DNA from: Pseudomonas sp. PDM18
GTDB lineage: Bacteria; Pseudomonadota; Gammaproteobacteria; Pseudomonadales; Pseudomonadaceae
Assembly (NCBI RefSeq): GCF_014852585.1
Contig: NZ_JACVBX010000018.1
Location: 24,548-88,547 of the forward strand
Direction: 5' to 3'
Length of the DNA stretch: 64,000 nucleotides
A model generated the notes under the pieces. That model saw only the letters and a program-made list of their open reading frames with translations, ran no database searches and was not told the origin of the DNA. Position numbers and translations under genes: made by a program. Shown here piece by piece: positions 1 through 7,483 of the stretch (position 1 is its first letter; each line of letters starts with the position of its first letter).

Positions 1-226
1 CCAGGTCCTGGCGGCTGACCTGCACCAACGAGGCAAACAGTTGCAGCTCGCGCTCCTCGTCATCGCTGGCCACCTTGCTGGCCTGGCGGATATCACGCAC
101 CGTCGGCGCGCGCAGGGTGAGGGCATCGACTTCGACGCCATTGCAGGAGGTCGGGCGGGACAGCTTCACCACGGCCGCGTCCTCGGACAGGCTCAGCCAC
201 GCGGGCTGTTTGACGGAGTCTTGCAT
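1..226 (-). CDS. Tailocin tail assembly chaperone (gpE-like), 3' end outside window
   Basis: The first 75 codons of a minus-strand gene that runs off the left edge. It starts MQDSVKQPAWLSLSEDAAVV and is rich in acidic and hydrophobic residues, like the P2 gpE / PA0624 family of small tail assembly chaperones, which coat the tape measure during tail assembly. Its ribosome binding site TGAGGAG overlaps the stop of the tail tube gene. The order sheath, tube, gpE is the standard contractile-tail order. The family call rests mainly on position and size class; sequence support is modest. The tape measure gene should follow beyond the window. Confidence 0.75.
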   Translation of the reverse strand, partial: MQDSVKQPAWLSLSEDAAVVKLSRPTSCNGVEVDALTLRAPTVRDIRQASKVASDDEERELQLFASLVQVSRQDL

Positions 227-237
227 CAGGGTTCTCC

Positions 238-741
238 TCAGGCGCCCAGGTCAGCGCGCAGCGCGGCGAGCTGATCGACGCCGTTGATCTTGCGCACGGA
301 ATTGACCGGGTCGATCTCGAACATCTCGCGACCTTCGATTTCCAGCTTGTAGTAGGTGACGGCCACGCTGTAGGTGCACGCGGCCAGCTCATTGGCCTTC
401 CACTCGCCCGGATCGACTTCCTTGAGCAGGCCACGCACGGTGGCAACCACCGGTACGGTGCCGCCCTTCTGGGTCTTGAAGGAGCCGCGGAAGGTGCCAT
501 TGAAGGAACCCTGGTCACTCAGGCCGAAGAACTTCATGGCCTCGCGACGGGCGCCGTTGGTGGTGAACTTGGCCTCCATGGCCTCCAGGCCCATGTCGAG
601 CAGGATCGGCGCATCCATGCCACCGGCGCGGTACTCCTGGGTCTTCACCTTCAGGGCCGGCAGGGTCAGGGAGGGCACGTCACCGGCAAAGCTCACGCCG
701 TCGACGAAGAGGTTGGTGTTGGTCAGGATCTGCGGAATCAT
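238..741 (-). CDS. Tailocin major tail tube protein (FII family)
   Basis: A 167-residue protein starting MIPQILTNTNLFVDG, matching the P2 FII / PA0623 inner tube family in length and in its motifs (TLPALKVKTQEYRAGGMDAP near the start, FEIDPVNSVRKINGVDQL near the end). It polymerises into the rigid inner tube that is driven through the target envelope when the sheath contracts. It lies 12 bases downstream of the sheath gene and shares its transcript; the short gap contains an AAGGAGAAC ribosome binding site. Full length with no sign of damage. Confidence 0.93.
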   Translation of the reverse strand: MIPQILTNTNLFVDGVSFAGDVPSLTLPALKVKTQEYRAGGMDAPILLDMGLEAMEAKFTTNGARREAMKFFGLSDQGSFNGTFRGSFKTQKGGTVPVVATVRGLLKEVDPGEWKANELAACTYSVAVTYYKLEIEGREMFEIDPVNSVRKINGVDQLAALRADLGA

Positions 742-753
742 CTTGGGTTCTCC

Positions 754-1914
754 TTAAGCTGCGTCCAGGACTTCGGTGAGCCATTGATCGGTCACCTCGA
801 CGCGGAAGTTGGGGTTCTCGGCCGGCGGTACGTCGGTGAAGCGGATGTTCCAGTACACCTTGCCCTCGGCCAGTTGGCTGGCGGTGTTGAGTTCCGGGTC
901 GGCGTAGACCTCGAAGTCAATCACCGCGCCCTGGTTCTTCAGGTCGCGCATGAAGGCCTGCAGGCCCTCGGTGACGTCCTTCACGTAGGTCTTGGTGATG
1001 CCGCGGTCGACCGCCCACTTGTGGCCGGCAAGGATCGCGTCCATCACCATGTCCATGGTCCGCACGCGGGTCACGAAGGCCCACTTGGCGTCGCTGGAAA
1101 GGGTGCGGTTGCCCCACAGGCGGTAGCCGTCGTCACGGATGATGGTGGTGATGTTGGCGTTGTTGAGCAGGTTGGCGCGGCAGGTCTCGTCGCCGTCGAG
1201 GAACTCGATCGGGCGGCCGGTGCCGGTGATGCCGAGCAGTTCCTTGTTCGACGGCGAGGACCAGAAGCCGTACTGGCTGTCGGTCCAGGCAAACAGCGCG
1301 GCGGCATTGGCCGAGGCCGGCGCATCGACGGTGACGCTGCTGGCCGTATCCCAGTACTGCACGCCCGGATCGACCAGGTAGATGCGCTTGCTGCCGAACT
1401 CGCCGGCGTAGGCGATGGCCGCCTCGTCGGTGGTGTTCGGGCCGTCGACGATGGCGATGGCACGCAGCTTCTCGGCCAGCGCGCCCATGGCGGTGGCCAC
1501 CGCCTGGGTGGCGGAATGCTTCGGCGCAACCAGCAGACGCGGCTGGGCGTTGAAGCGCGACTTGCCATCGAGCAGCGCCTGCAGGCCGGTCCGCTGGCCC
1601 GCTTCGGTGACGGTGCCGATGATCGCGGAGGTCAGCTGCGCCGCATCCTCGACCTTCGCCACACCCACCGCCACGACCACCGCGGCGGACTGGGTGAAGA
1701 TGGCGGTGCAGGACTTGTAGATCGCCGAGGCGGTGCCGAACGCGGCGGCCGCTTCACGCAGGCTGGTGAGCAGCACCGGCACATCGGCCTGCGCGGTCAG
1801 CTTGGCATCGGGGGTGAAGGTATTCACCAGGCCGATAATGGAAGACGACGGCAGCGCAATGGTGCGCGCACCGACGTCGACATTGGTCACGGTGACGCCG
1901 TGAAAGAAGCTCAT
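754..1914 (-). CDS. Tailocin contractile tail sheath protein (FI family)
   Basis: A 386-residue sheath protein of the P2 FI / R-pyocin PA0622 type. Typical stretches are the N-terminal FHGVTVTNVDVGARTI, the central KRIYLVDPGVQYWD and the C-terminal region ending RVEVTDQWLTEVLDAA. Sheath subunits surround the tube and supply the contraction energy of the particle. The gene follows a hairpin terminator and a 182-base non-coding gap after the fibre gene, so it may have its own promoter or depend on read-through. The following tube gene is 12 bases away. Length equals the usual R-pyocin sheath. Confidence 0.95.
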   Translation of the reverse strand: MSFFHGVTVTNVDVGARTIALPSSSIIGLVNTFTPDAKLTAQADVPVLLTSLREAAAAFGTASAIYKSCTAIFTQSAAVVVAVGVAKVEDAAQLTSAIIGTVTEAGQRTGLQALLDGKSRFNAQPRLLVAPKHSATQAVATAMGALAEKLRAIAIVDGPNTTDEAAIAYAGEFGSKRIYLVDPGVQYWDTASSVTVDAPASANAAALFAWTDSQYGFWSSPSNKELLGITGTGRPIEFLDGDETCRANLLNNANITTIIRDDGYRLWGNRTLSSDAKWAFVTRVRTMDMVMDAILAGHKWAVDRGITKTYVKDVTEGLQAFMRDLKNQGAVIDFEVYADPELNTASQLAEGKVYWNIRFTDVPPAENPNFRVEVTDQWLTEVLDAA

Positions 1915-1930
1915 AGGTTTTCTCCAGACA

Positions 1931-1954
1931 TAAAAAAACCGCCGGGAGGCGGTT
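1931..1954 (-). terminator. Rho-independent terminator between fibre and sheath genes
   Basis: On the minus strand AACCGCC and GGCGGTT form a 7-base stem around a 4-base loop, followed by a run of T (A run at 1932-1938 on the plus strand). It lies after the fibre gene and only 17 bases before the sheath start, so full expression of sheath, tube and downstream genes needs read-through, antitermination or a promoter within 1955-2096. Confidence 0.75.
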
Positions 1955-2096
1955 GGCTTTGGGACATTCAGCAGATCGAAACGACATCCTGCTGATGTGA
2001 AGAGTCCTTTTCGAACTGGCCCTGTCGTAAGGCCAGTGCAGACTGACTCATGGAACGAAATGCAAGTTGCTCGGAAGCGACCGCCAGAGCGCGGCT

Positions 2097-3677
2097 TCAG
2101 ACGCTTCCAAGTATCTGGTACTCAATTCGCAGGGCGCCGTTGGGCAACGTCTTGAAGCAGATATCCACGTAAGAACCGGTAACTACGCTGGGAGATGCTT
2201 GAATTCCCGAGCCGACGGTCGCCTCGGCCTGGAACTCGGTCGCCACTACTGACCAGACGGAGCTCAACGCGAACGGAAAGTTAACCCGCACAGTCCCCTT
2301 ACCTTCACTATTACCGGTAGGGATGACCGTGCCAAACATTCGCACTAGGCCCGTAGGCAAGCGTTCGTACTTCACGGCGCCAGCCACGTTGAGAACTACA
2401 GACGCAGACCGCCAGACGTTTTCAGCGCTAAAGCGTGAACTGATGCCCAACGCGAGGCCCGCGGGAGTCACCGCTCGCTCCGTATCAGTTCCAGCTGCCG
2501 CCTCGGCAGTCGTCGCAAGCTCAACCAGTCCGGATCGGGCCTCAGTCGCTGTGCACGCCGCCAGGCTGGCGGGAGTGATCGCCCTTGCGGTGTCAGTCTT
2601 AGCCTGAACCTCCGCAGCAGTAGCCAACTCCACCAATCCCGTGCGTGTGTCAGTCGCCGTGCGAGCACTCAAGCCTGCCGGGGTCACCGCACGCTCAGCA
2701 TCAGTTCCGGACACTGTTTCAGCAGTGGTGGCGAGCTCAACCAATCCGGACGCCGTCTCGGATGCCGTGCAGGAGGCAAGCCCGGCGGGAGTGACTACTC
2801 GAGTGGTATCGATCTTGGCTTGCACCTCAGCGGCGCTGGCCAGCTCAACCAAGCCCGTACGTGTTTCGGTCGCAGTACGAGCGGTCAACCCCAATGGTGT
2901 AATTGCACGCTCCGCATCAGTTCCGGACGCAGTTTCCGCAGTGGTGGCGAGCTCTACCAATCCGGATGCTGTCTCGGATGCCTTGCAGGAGGAAAGTCCA
3001 GCCGGGGTGACAACTCGAGTGGTATCGATCTTGGCTTGCACCTCAGCGGCGCTGGCCAATTCAACCAATCCCGCACGCGTTTCCGTGGCAGTTCGAGTTA
3101 CCAGGGTGGCAGGCGTAATGCTGTGAGTCGCCTCCGTGCCCGCCTGCACTTCTGCCGCTGTTGCTAGTTTGACAACCCCGAGGCTGGTCGCCGTGGCCAC
3201 TCGCGTAAGGAAAGCCGAATCCACATACTCCCGCGTCGCCAGCACCACGCTCGGATCGATCTTCAATTCCACCGACGCGGCGTTGCTGACGATCAGCACG
3301 ATGCGCACGGTCTGGGTACGGCCGCTGCCTTCGGCCAGCTGGGGTTTGTAGGACGGCGCGCAGTTGGCGTAGGCGATCAGCGCGCCAGCTTCGTCGTACA
3401 GGCCCATCTCGCGGATCCACCAGCCACCCACGTCCTCGGGGATGACCTGTTCGGCGATGATCTGCGCGCTGTTCGCCGGGTCGACGCTCAGGCGGTTCAG
3501 CGGTGCGCGGCGGACTTCGTTGACCAGCTGGGTGCGGCTGGCGTCGGGGCTCGGCACGTTGCCGCCACCGTCGCCCACGGCGAGCTGGGTGATTTTCAGG
3601 GTGGTGCCCAGCGCGGTGGCATTCGCCAGCTTGCCGGCACCGATCGTGGTGAGAAGTGCGTAGTAGGTTACTGCCAT
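2097..3677 (-). CDS. Tailocin tail fibre with collar-type N-terminus and repeat shaft
   Basis: A 526-residue receptor-binding fibre. Residues 1-157 are the conserved baseplate-attachment part (tail-collar fibre N-terminal domain, DUF3751 type: MAVTYYALLTTIGAGKLANA, then GGWWIREMGLYDEAGALIAY). Residues 158-409 are seven 36-residue repeats that should form a trimeric shaft. Residues 410-526 are a small tip domain ending LRIEYQILGSV. Fibres decide which strains a tailocin kills. R-pyocins of P. aeruginosa have a fibre-assembly chaperone directly after the fibre (PA0621); none is encoded here. The shaft and tip DNA uses A and T more than the flanking baseplate genes, a sign of module exchange. 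It overlaps gpI by 10 bases. Confidence 0.92.
   Translation of the reverse strand: MAVTYYALLTTIGAGKLANATALGTTLKITQLAVGDGGGNVPSPDASRTQLVNEVRRAPLNRLSVDPANSAQIIAEQVIPEDVGGWWIREMGLYDEAGALIAYANCAPSYKPQLAEGSGRTQTVRIVLIVSNAASVELKIDPSVVLATREYVDSAFLTRVATATSLGVVKLATAAEVQAGTEATHSITPATLVTRTATETRAGLVELASAAEVQAKIDTTRVVTPAGLSSCKASETASGLVELATTAETASGTDAERAITPLGLTARTATETRTGLVELASAAEVQAKIDTTRVVTPAGLASCTASETASGLVELATTAETVSGTDAERAVTPAGLSARTATDTRTGLVELATAAEVQAKTDTARAITPASLAACTATEARSGLVELATTAEAAAGTDTERAVTPAGLALGISSRFSAENVWRSASVVLNVAGAVKYERLPTGLVRMFGTVIPTGNSEGKGTVRVNFPFALSSVWSVVATEFQAEATVGSGIQASPSVVTGSYVDICFKTLPNGALRIEYQILGSV
2451..3206 (-). repeat. Seven tandem 108-base repeats encoding the fibre shaft
   Basis: Seven units of exactly 36 codons cover fibre residues 158-409. 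Each reads roughly x-C/R-T-A-T/S-E-T-x-x-GLVELA-x-x-AE-x-x-x-x-T-x-x-x-x-x-TP-x-x-L. Two types alternate: one with AAEVQAKIDTTRVVTPAGL and one with TTAETASGTDAERAITPLGL, so the DNA also has a 216-base higher-order period. The first unit, with LGVVKLATAAEVQAGTEATH, is the most diverged. Such DNA is prone to copy-number change by recombination. Confidence 0.95.
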
Positions 3678-4282
3678 GGGTAGACACTCAAGCTATCGAT
3701 GGTGTGTTCCCGGCCCGGCAAGCCGTGGCTGCCGATCGCTTCGATCACGTCCGGGAGGTAGGGGTAGACGGTGACGATGTCGCCGTCGTATTGCCCGGAG
3801 CCGACGGTGATCCGCCCCTGGGATTCCAGGCTGATATCCAGCCCGATGAGGTGCCGCGTGAGCGGTTTGGCGTCTTCGATCAGGCGCTCCACCTCCTGGT
3901 ACATTTCCTCGCTGATACCGCTGTCGAGCACGCCGATGCGTAGGCGGAAGGTGCCCGGCTCACCCATGGGCGAGCCCTGCCACCACTCGATGATCTCGAT
4001 CAGATAACCCAGCGGCTCGATCACCCGCCGCAGCGCAGCGATGGTTCCCTTGTGCTGGTGGATACGGAACGCCGCAGCCACCGCCTTGCGCTTCACCGCC
4101 TCGTTCCACGTCGGGTCCCAGCGGTCCACCGACCAGGCCCAGGCCAGATAGGGCAGCAGCGCGACAGGGCAATGTTGCGGGTCCATCAGCTCACGCAGTG
4201 GCACCGGCAGGTCGGCAACCTGTACATCCGCCAGCACGCGCTCCAGCGGCGTCGAGTTGATCGGCAGCAGGCGGCTACTCAT
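3668..4282 (-). CDS. Tailocin baseplate protein I
   Basis: A 204-residue protein of the P2 gpI / PA0619 family, which joins the baseplate wedge to the fibre. Diagnostic stretches are LPVPLRELMDPQHCPVALLP and YLAWAWSVDRWDPTWNEAVK, followed by KRKAVAAAFRIHQHKGTIAA. I start it at MSSRLLPINSTPLERVLADV, although the frame stays open further upstream, because the family begins there and it gives an 8-base overlap with the end of gpJ. It overlaps the fibre start by 10 bases. It is translationally linked to both neighbours. Confidence 0.93.
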   Translation of the reverse strand: MSSRLLPINSTPLERVLADVQVADLPVPLRELMDPQHCPVALLPYLAWAWSVDRWDPTWNEAVKRKAVAAAFRIHQHKGTIAALRRVIEPLGYLIEIIEWWQGSPMGEPGTFRLRIGVLDSGISEEMYQEVERLIEDAKPLTRHLIGLDISLESQGRITVGSGQYDGDIVTVYPYLPDVIEAIGSHGLPGREHTIDSLSVYPWQ

Positions 4283-5165
4283 CCGAACCTCCCACGCGGA
4301 TCTGATAGCCGCTGCAATACGCCGCCTGGGTCGAGTCGAGCACCACATCCGCCGCCGGCTTGGCCAGCTCGACGCGCTGCACGCCTTCCACATGCAGCGC
4401 GGCGAACAGTGCGCTGCGGCGGATGTCGCGGCCGATGCGCCGCTGCGTGGCGATGTAGCTCTGCAGCGAAGCCTCGGCGGCCTGCTGGATCAGCTCGGCT
4501 TCCGGGCCCGGATAGATGTAGAGCAACGCGTCGACTTCATAGGGCACGATCGCCGCGGACTGCACCGTGAGGCGGTCGCCCACCGGACGTACGTCTTCGT
4601 CGTTCAGCGCCTTGCGCACGGCATCCAGCAGGTCCGCCGTCGCCGCGCCATTGCCTTCGGAAGACAGCACGCTGACCAGCGCCTCGCACGGCTGCGGACT
4701 GATCGCCGAGACATCGGCAATTCGCCCGTCGGCACCCAGGGCGAAGGCCACGTAGGCATTGCGCGGGCCGGCAACCGAGAGCTGGTCGAAGGCCAGTTGA
4801 GTGCGGTTGCGCAGCGAGTCGTCACCCTCCAGCACAGCCGGAGTTGGCGGCGAGGTCGTCGCATCCGCCTGCTGGATGACCAGGCGCTTCACGTTGTAGC
4901 CGGCGGCCAGCTGATCGAGGTCGCCCTGGGTCGCGTAGCCGAGCATCACAGCGCGGGCGGCATCGTTGATCCGGGCGCGCAGCAGCAGCTCGCGGTAGGC
5001 AGCTAGTTCGAGCAGCTTGACCACCGGATCGGACTCCACCGCCGCCGTCCAGCCTTCGCCCATGGCGCTGCGAAAGTCCGCCAGCAGCTCTTCATAGAGC
5101 GTCTCGTAGTCGAGGCTCTCGACCACCTGCGGCGCCGGCAGCTGGGACAGGTCAATCAGGCTCAT
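4275..5165 (-). CDS. Tailocin baseplate assembly protein J
   Basis: A 296-residue baseplate wedge protein of the gpJ / PA0618 family. It starts MSLIDLSQLPAPQVVESLDY and contains LLELAAYRELLLRARINDAA and VMLGYATQGDLDQLAAGYNV, the two best conserved stretches of the family. Start and stop overlap the gpW and gpI genes (ATGA and 8 bases). Together with W and I it forms the six wedges around the spike. Full length. Confidence 0.95.
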   Translation of the reverse strand: MSLIDLSQLPAPQVVESLDYETLYEELLADFRSAMGEGWTAAVESDPVVKLLELAAYRELLLRARINDAARAVMLGYATQGDLDQLAAGYNVKRLVIQQADATTSPPTPAVLEGDDSLRNRTQLAFDQLSVAGPRNAYVAFALGADGRIADVSAISPQPCEALVSVLSSEGNGAATADLLDAVRKALNDEDVRPVGDRLTVQSAAIVPYEVDALLYIYPGPEAELIQQAAEASLQSYIATQRRIGRDIRRSALFAALHVEGVQRVELAKPAADVVLDSTQAAYCSGYQIRVGGSDE

Positions 5166-5488
5166 GCCGCCACCTCCAGTCCGATCTCATCGCCCAGGTA
5201 GACGCCGCGCAGGCGCAGCGAAACGCTGCCGGCGACCACCGCCACCACCTGCACCGAGCTTAGGCGCAGGCGCGGTTCCCAGCGGCCGATGGCGCGTGCC
5301 ACCTCGGCCTGCACCGCGCCCTTCCAGCCTTCGGTCACCGGCAGGTCAACCATGCGCCGCAGGCGGCTGCCGTACTCGGGACGCATGCGCCGGCTACCCA
5401 GCGGCGTGGTGAGGATGTCCTCGATGGATTGCTTCAGGTGCGCCAGCGCGCTCAGCGGCTGGCCGTTGCGTCGATCCATGCCGATCAT
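5162..5488 (-). CDS. Tailocin baseplate wedge protein W (gp25-like)
   Basis: A 108-residue protein of the gpW / T4 gp25 family (PA0617-like), a lysozyme-fold-like core wedge subunit. The central EDILTTPLGSRRMRPEYGSR with the following LRRMVDLP is the family signature. Translation may begin at MIGMDRR or three codons later at MDRRNG. The gene overlaps gpJ by ATGA. A 16-codon reading frame (5485-5535) just upstream overlaps its start in the same way. Confidence 0.93.
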   Translation of the reverse strand: MIGMDRRNGQPLSALAHLKQSIEDILTTPLGSRRMRPEYGSRLRRMVDLPVTEGWKGAVQAEVARAIGRWEPRLRLSSVQVVAVVAGSVSLRLRGVYLGDEIGLEVAA

Positions 5489-5535
5489 GGTCGTGCCCTC
5501 CGTCGCTCAGGGTGCGCACGGGAAAAGTTGCCCAT
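5485..5535 (-). CDS. Possible 16-codon leader reading frame before gpW
   Basis: MGNFSRAHPERRRARP, ending in a TGA that overlaps the gpW start codon as ATGA. A TCTGGAGACCTGCC ribosome binding region precedes it. It is basic, carries no known domain and could serve only to couple translation to gpW. Length and composition alone cannot show that it is a gene. Confidence 0.25.
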   Translation of the reverse strand: MGNFSRAHPERRRARP

Positions 5536-5598
5536 GGCAGGTCTCCAGAAATGCAGAGGCCCGCACGCGGCGGGCCTGGGTTGGAAGTCGAAGCGACT

Positions 5599-6162
5599 TC
5601 AGTGTGTGTGGTGGTTGCTGTTGCCGGCGGTATCCAAGATCGAGCCGGTGCTGCTGATGTTGCCGTTCACCGTCAGTGCGCCCTTGATGCTCACCGGGCC
5701 GGTCAGTTGGATGCTGGCAGCGGTGACATTCACCGCTCCGGGGTCGATCACTACCTGGGTGCCGCCGACTTTCACCGTGGCGGTACCGGCGGGCAGTTGC
5801 AGGTCGTAGCGATGCGCCTGCCAGTCGTAGCTGAGCACGGCGCCATCGGGGAAATGCCAGCTCTCCACCTCGCCGCGATTGTTCGGCGCCGCTGAGGCAG
5901 CGCCGAACAGGCCCGGAACGAAAGTGCCCATGGCCGCCATGCCGGACGGGCTGAGCAACACGCCCTGCTCGCCCAGGCTCGGCGCGCGCCAGTGCCGCGC
6001 GGCGCCAGCAGCTTGTGCGTGCCAGCGCACCCAGGCGCTGGTCCACTCGCCGGAGCGCACACGCACCCGCGCCGCCGCCAGATCCACGGCCACCACTTCG
6101 CAGGGCATCACCAGGGCAGCGAGCATGCGGTCGTGTTCGGCGCTCACGTAGTCCTGGTTCAT
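5599..6162 (-). CDS. Tailocin baseplate spike protein V
   Basis: A 187-residue spike of the P2 gpV / PA0616 family: an N-terminal OB-type domain ([20 protein letters not shown] to about residue 85), a middle with [20 protein letters not shown], and a C-terminal beta-helix of short repeats ([20 protein letters not shown] and on) ending NSNHHTH. The terminal His-x-His tip is known in this family to hold an iron ion at the point that pierces the outer membrane. I start at [12 protein letters not shown], which overlaps the upstream gene by ATGA, rather than at the longer open frame. Confidence 0.93.
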   Translation of the reverse strand: MNQDYVSAEHDRMLAALVMPCEVVAVDLAAARVRVRSGEWTSAWVRWHAQAAGAARHWRAPSLGEQGVLLSPSGMAAMGTFVPGLFGAASAAPNNRGEVESWHFPDGAVLSYDWQAHRYDLQLPAGTATVKVGGTQVVIDPGAVNVTAASIQLTGPVSIKGALTVNGNISSTGSILDTAGNSNHHTH

Positions 6163-6689
6163 TGCAGGCCTCCGGGATCGAAGTAATCGTCCTCGTGGCC
6201 GGGCCCGGTCTGCGGGTCGAATCCGAGCACGAGGCTGCCCGGCGGCTGGTCTTCCCAGGGCCACTCGGTCTCGCCCAGCAGCACCGGCTGCTGCCACTCC
6301 ACCAGCCACACGCGGCAGGCCGCGAGCTGCGGGTTGTCGAGCTCCGGTTGCGCCTGGATGAAGCTCACCGGCTCCAGTTCCAGCCCCCAGTTCTGTGCAC
6401 GCAGCAGGACCGCCAGCGCCGCGACATTACGCAGCGCCAGCTCCTCCGCTTCGGCATCATCGCGCGCCACCAGCAAGCGTGCCTGCAGCCGGCAAATCAG
6501 TGCTGTCTGGCCATTGCCGGGATCGTGCCCCGGCAGCACTCCGGCGTACTCCAGCGCCAGCGCGGGGAGCAGCGTCGGCGCCTGCTTCAGCGGGCCGCGC
6601 AGGAATGTGCCGACCTCGGTCAGTCGCTCAGTCAGCGTCTGCTCGACTGCATCGAGCAGCAGCGCCAGGGTCAAAGGTTGTTCGGACAT
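6159..6689 (-). CDS. Tailocin protein of unknown role (PA0615-like)
   Basis: A 176-residue protein starting [20 protein letters not shown], with a strong ribosome binding site (GAGGAGACGAC) seven bases before the start. It is acidic, has no signal peptide or membrane segment, and carries no motif I can name. Its place between holin and spike V is that of PA0615 in the R2 pyocin cluster. In related phages a tail completion or terminator protein sits near here, so that role is possible but only inferred. It overlaps gene V by ATGA. Confidence 0.85.
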   Translation of the reverse strand: MSEQPLTLALLLDAVEQTLTERLTEVGTFLRGPLKQAPTLLPALALEYAGVLPGHDPGNGQTALICRLQARLLVARDDAEAEELALRNVAALAVLLRAQNWGLELEPVSFIQAQPELDNPQLAACRVWLVEWQQPVLLGETEWPWEDQPPGSLVLGFDPQTGPGHEDDYFDPGGLQ

Positions 6690-6706
6690 GTCGTCTCCTC
6701 GCAGCT

Positions 6707-7051
6707 TCACTCTTGCCCACGCTCGCTTGGCGGCAGTTCGCAGACACCCAGGCGCTTTGCCGCCCAGCGTTCATAGAGGCCGACCGCGATCTCCGCGCCG
6801 GCCGCCGCGGTCAGGCTGCCGATGGCGGCGGCGAGGGTCAGCGAGGCGCCGCAGGACATGGCGAGGAACATCACCGCCATGCCACAGACGATGGAAGCGC
6901 CGGAGCGCAACGCCAACCGCCGCAGCAACCGCCAGCCGCCCAGGCCCGCCTTGTCGGCGCGCCACATTTCGCCGCTGATGCCGCCCGCGATCGCGAGCAG
7001 GATCAGCCCCCACAAAGGCACGTCGGCCAGGGTCTGAGGTTCGTTGCCCAT
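6707..7051 (-). CDS. Tailocin holin (PA0614-like)
   Basis: A 114-residue membrane protein with three hydrophobic segments (about residues 13-30, 50-68, 72-92: WGLILLAIAGG, SIVCGMAVMFLAMSC, LTLAAAIGSLTAAAGAEIAV). Size, topology and position at the head of the structural genes fit the pyocin holin that opens the inner membrane for the lysozyme at release. The start MGNEPQTLADVP has an AAGGTGAG binding site. The frame is open 33 codons further upstream but without a matching start. It is the first gene of the structural operon. Confidence 0.88.
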   Translation of the reverse strand: MGNEPQTLADVPLWGLILLAIAGGISGEMWRADKAGLGGWRLLRRLALRSGASIVCGMAVMFLAMSCGASLTLAAAIGSLTAAAGAEIAVGLYERWAAKRLGVCELPPSERGQE

Positions 7052-7175
7052 TGGCTCACCTTGGATAAAGACGCCCGCGAACGGGCGAAACCGGCGGCTA
7101 TCAGCCAACCGGGGATGACTGCCGGCGTGCTCGCCGGCCACCCGCCGCAACGACGGATCAGAAAAACACGGGCAT

Positions 7176-7206
7176 GAAAAAGCCCGGCTCAGTGGCCGGG
7201 CTTTTC
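7176..7206. terminator. Bidirectional hairpin terminator upstream of the holin
   Basis: GAAAAAGCCCGG, a short loop, and CCGGGCTTTTC form a near-perfect stem with A/T flanks on both strands. It lies 124 bases upstream of the holin start and downstream of the methyltransferase gene, so it ends transcripts from the regulator side. If the pyocin promoter lies further upstream (repeat array at 7300-7332), this hairpin falls inside the leader of the structural operon. Confidence 0.8.
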
Positions 7207-7299
7207 GGTATTTCGCGTTGTGCTCCCTGGGGACGCACCTTTACAAGAATGACTACTTTTTACCCCCCGATTCCCGCCGGAACAAGGCTTCCACCTCCA

Positions 7300-7332
7300 T
7301 GCACTGCAATAGGAGGGCAACGTATCGGCAAC
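7300..7332 (-). promoter_or_regulatory. Three tandem 11-base units, possible PrtN-responsive box
   Basis: On the minus strand three adjoining 11-mers read GTTGCCGATAC, GTTGCCCTCCT and ATTGCAGTGCA. The last fits the P-box pattern described for PrtN-activated pyocin genes (ATTG, two or three bases, GT). The 11-base phase would put all units on one face of the helix. No convincing -10 element was found close by, so this is a candidate only. The rest of 7207-7483 holds no gene I can support. Confidence 0.35.
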
Positions 7333-7483
7333 AAGCTTCCATATACCGGGCTCGATTTGTCTGACGCCAACTGAAAGTTGAACGAAAACATCCCGAACCT
7401 CGGATCACGGGCGCAGCTCGCCCTTGAATGATAAATGTAGCGAAGGCGCAAAGGCCTGCTGCATCAAACCGGTCAACCGGCCG

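Noticed and set aside
2451..3206. Regular 108-base repeats that could be taken for a CRISPR-like or satellite array
   Set aside because: The repeats are in frame, code for a coherent 36-residue fibre unit, and have no unique spacers.
1..7051. A complete prophage rather than a tailocin
   Set aside because: No capsid, portal, terminase, replication or integrase gene lies in the window, and the place beside trpE with prtR/prtN is the known R-pyocin locus. Genes left of the window could not be examined.
7260..7388. A 43-codon minus-strand frame starting MFSFNFQLASDKSSP with GAGG upstream
   Set aside because: It has no recognisable homology or domain, covers the candidate control array, and ends in low-complexity Gly-rich codons. 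Not supported as a gene.
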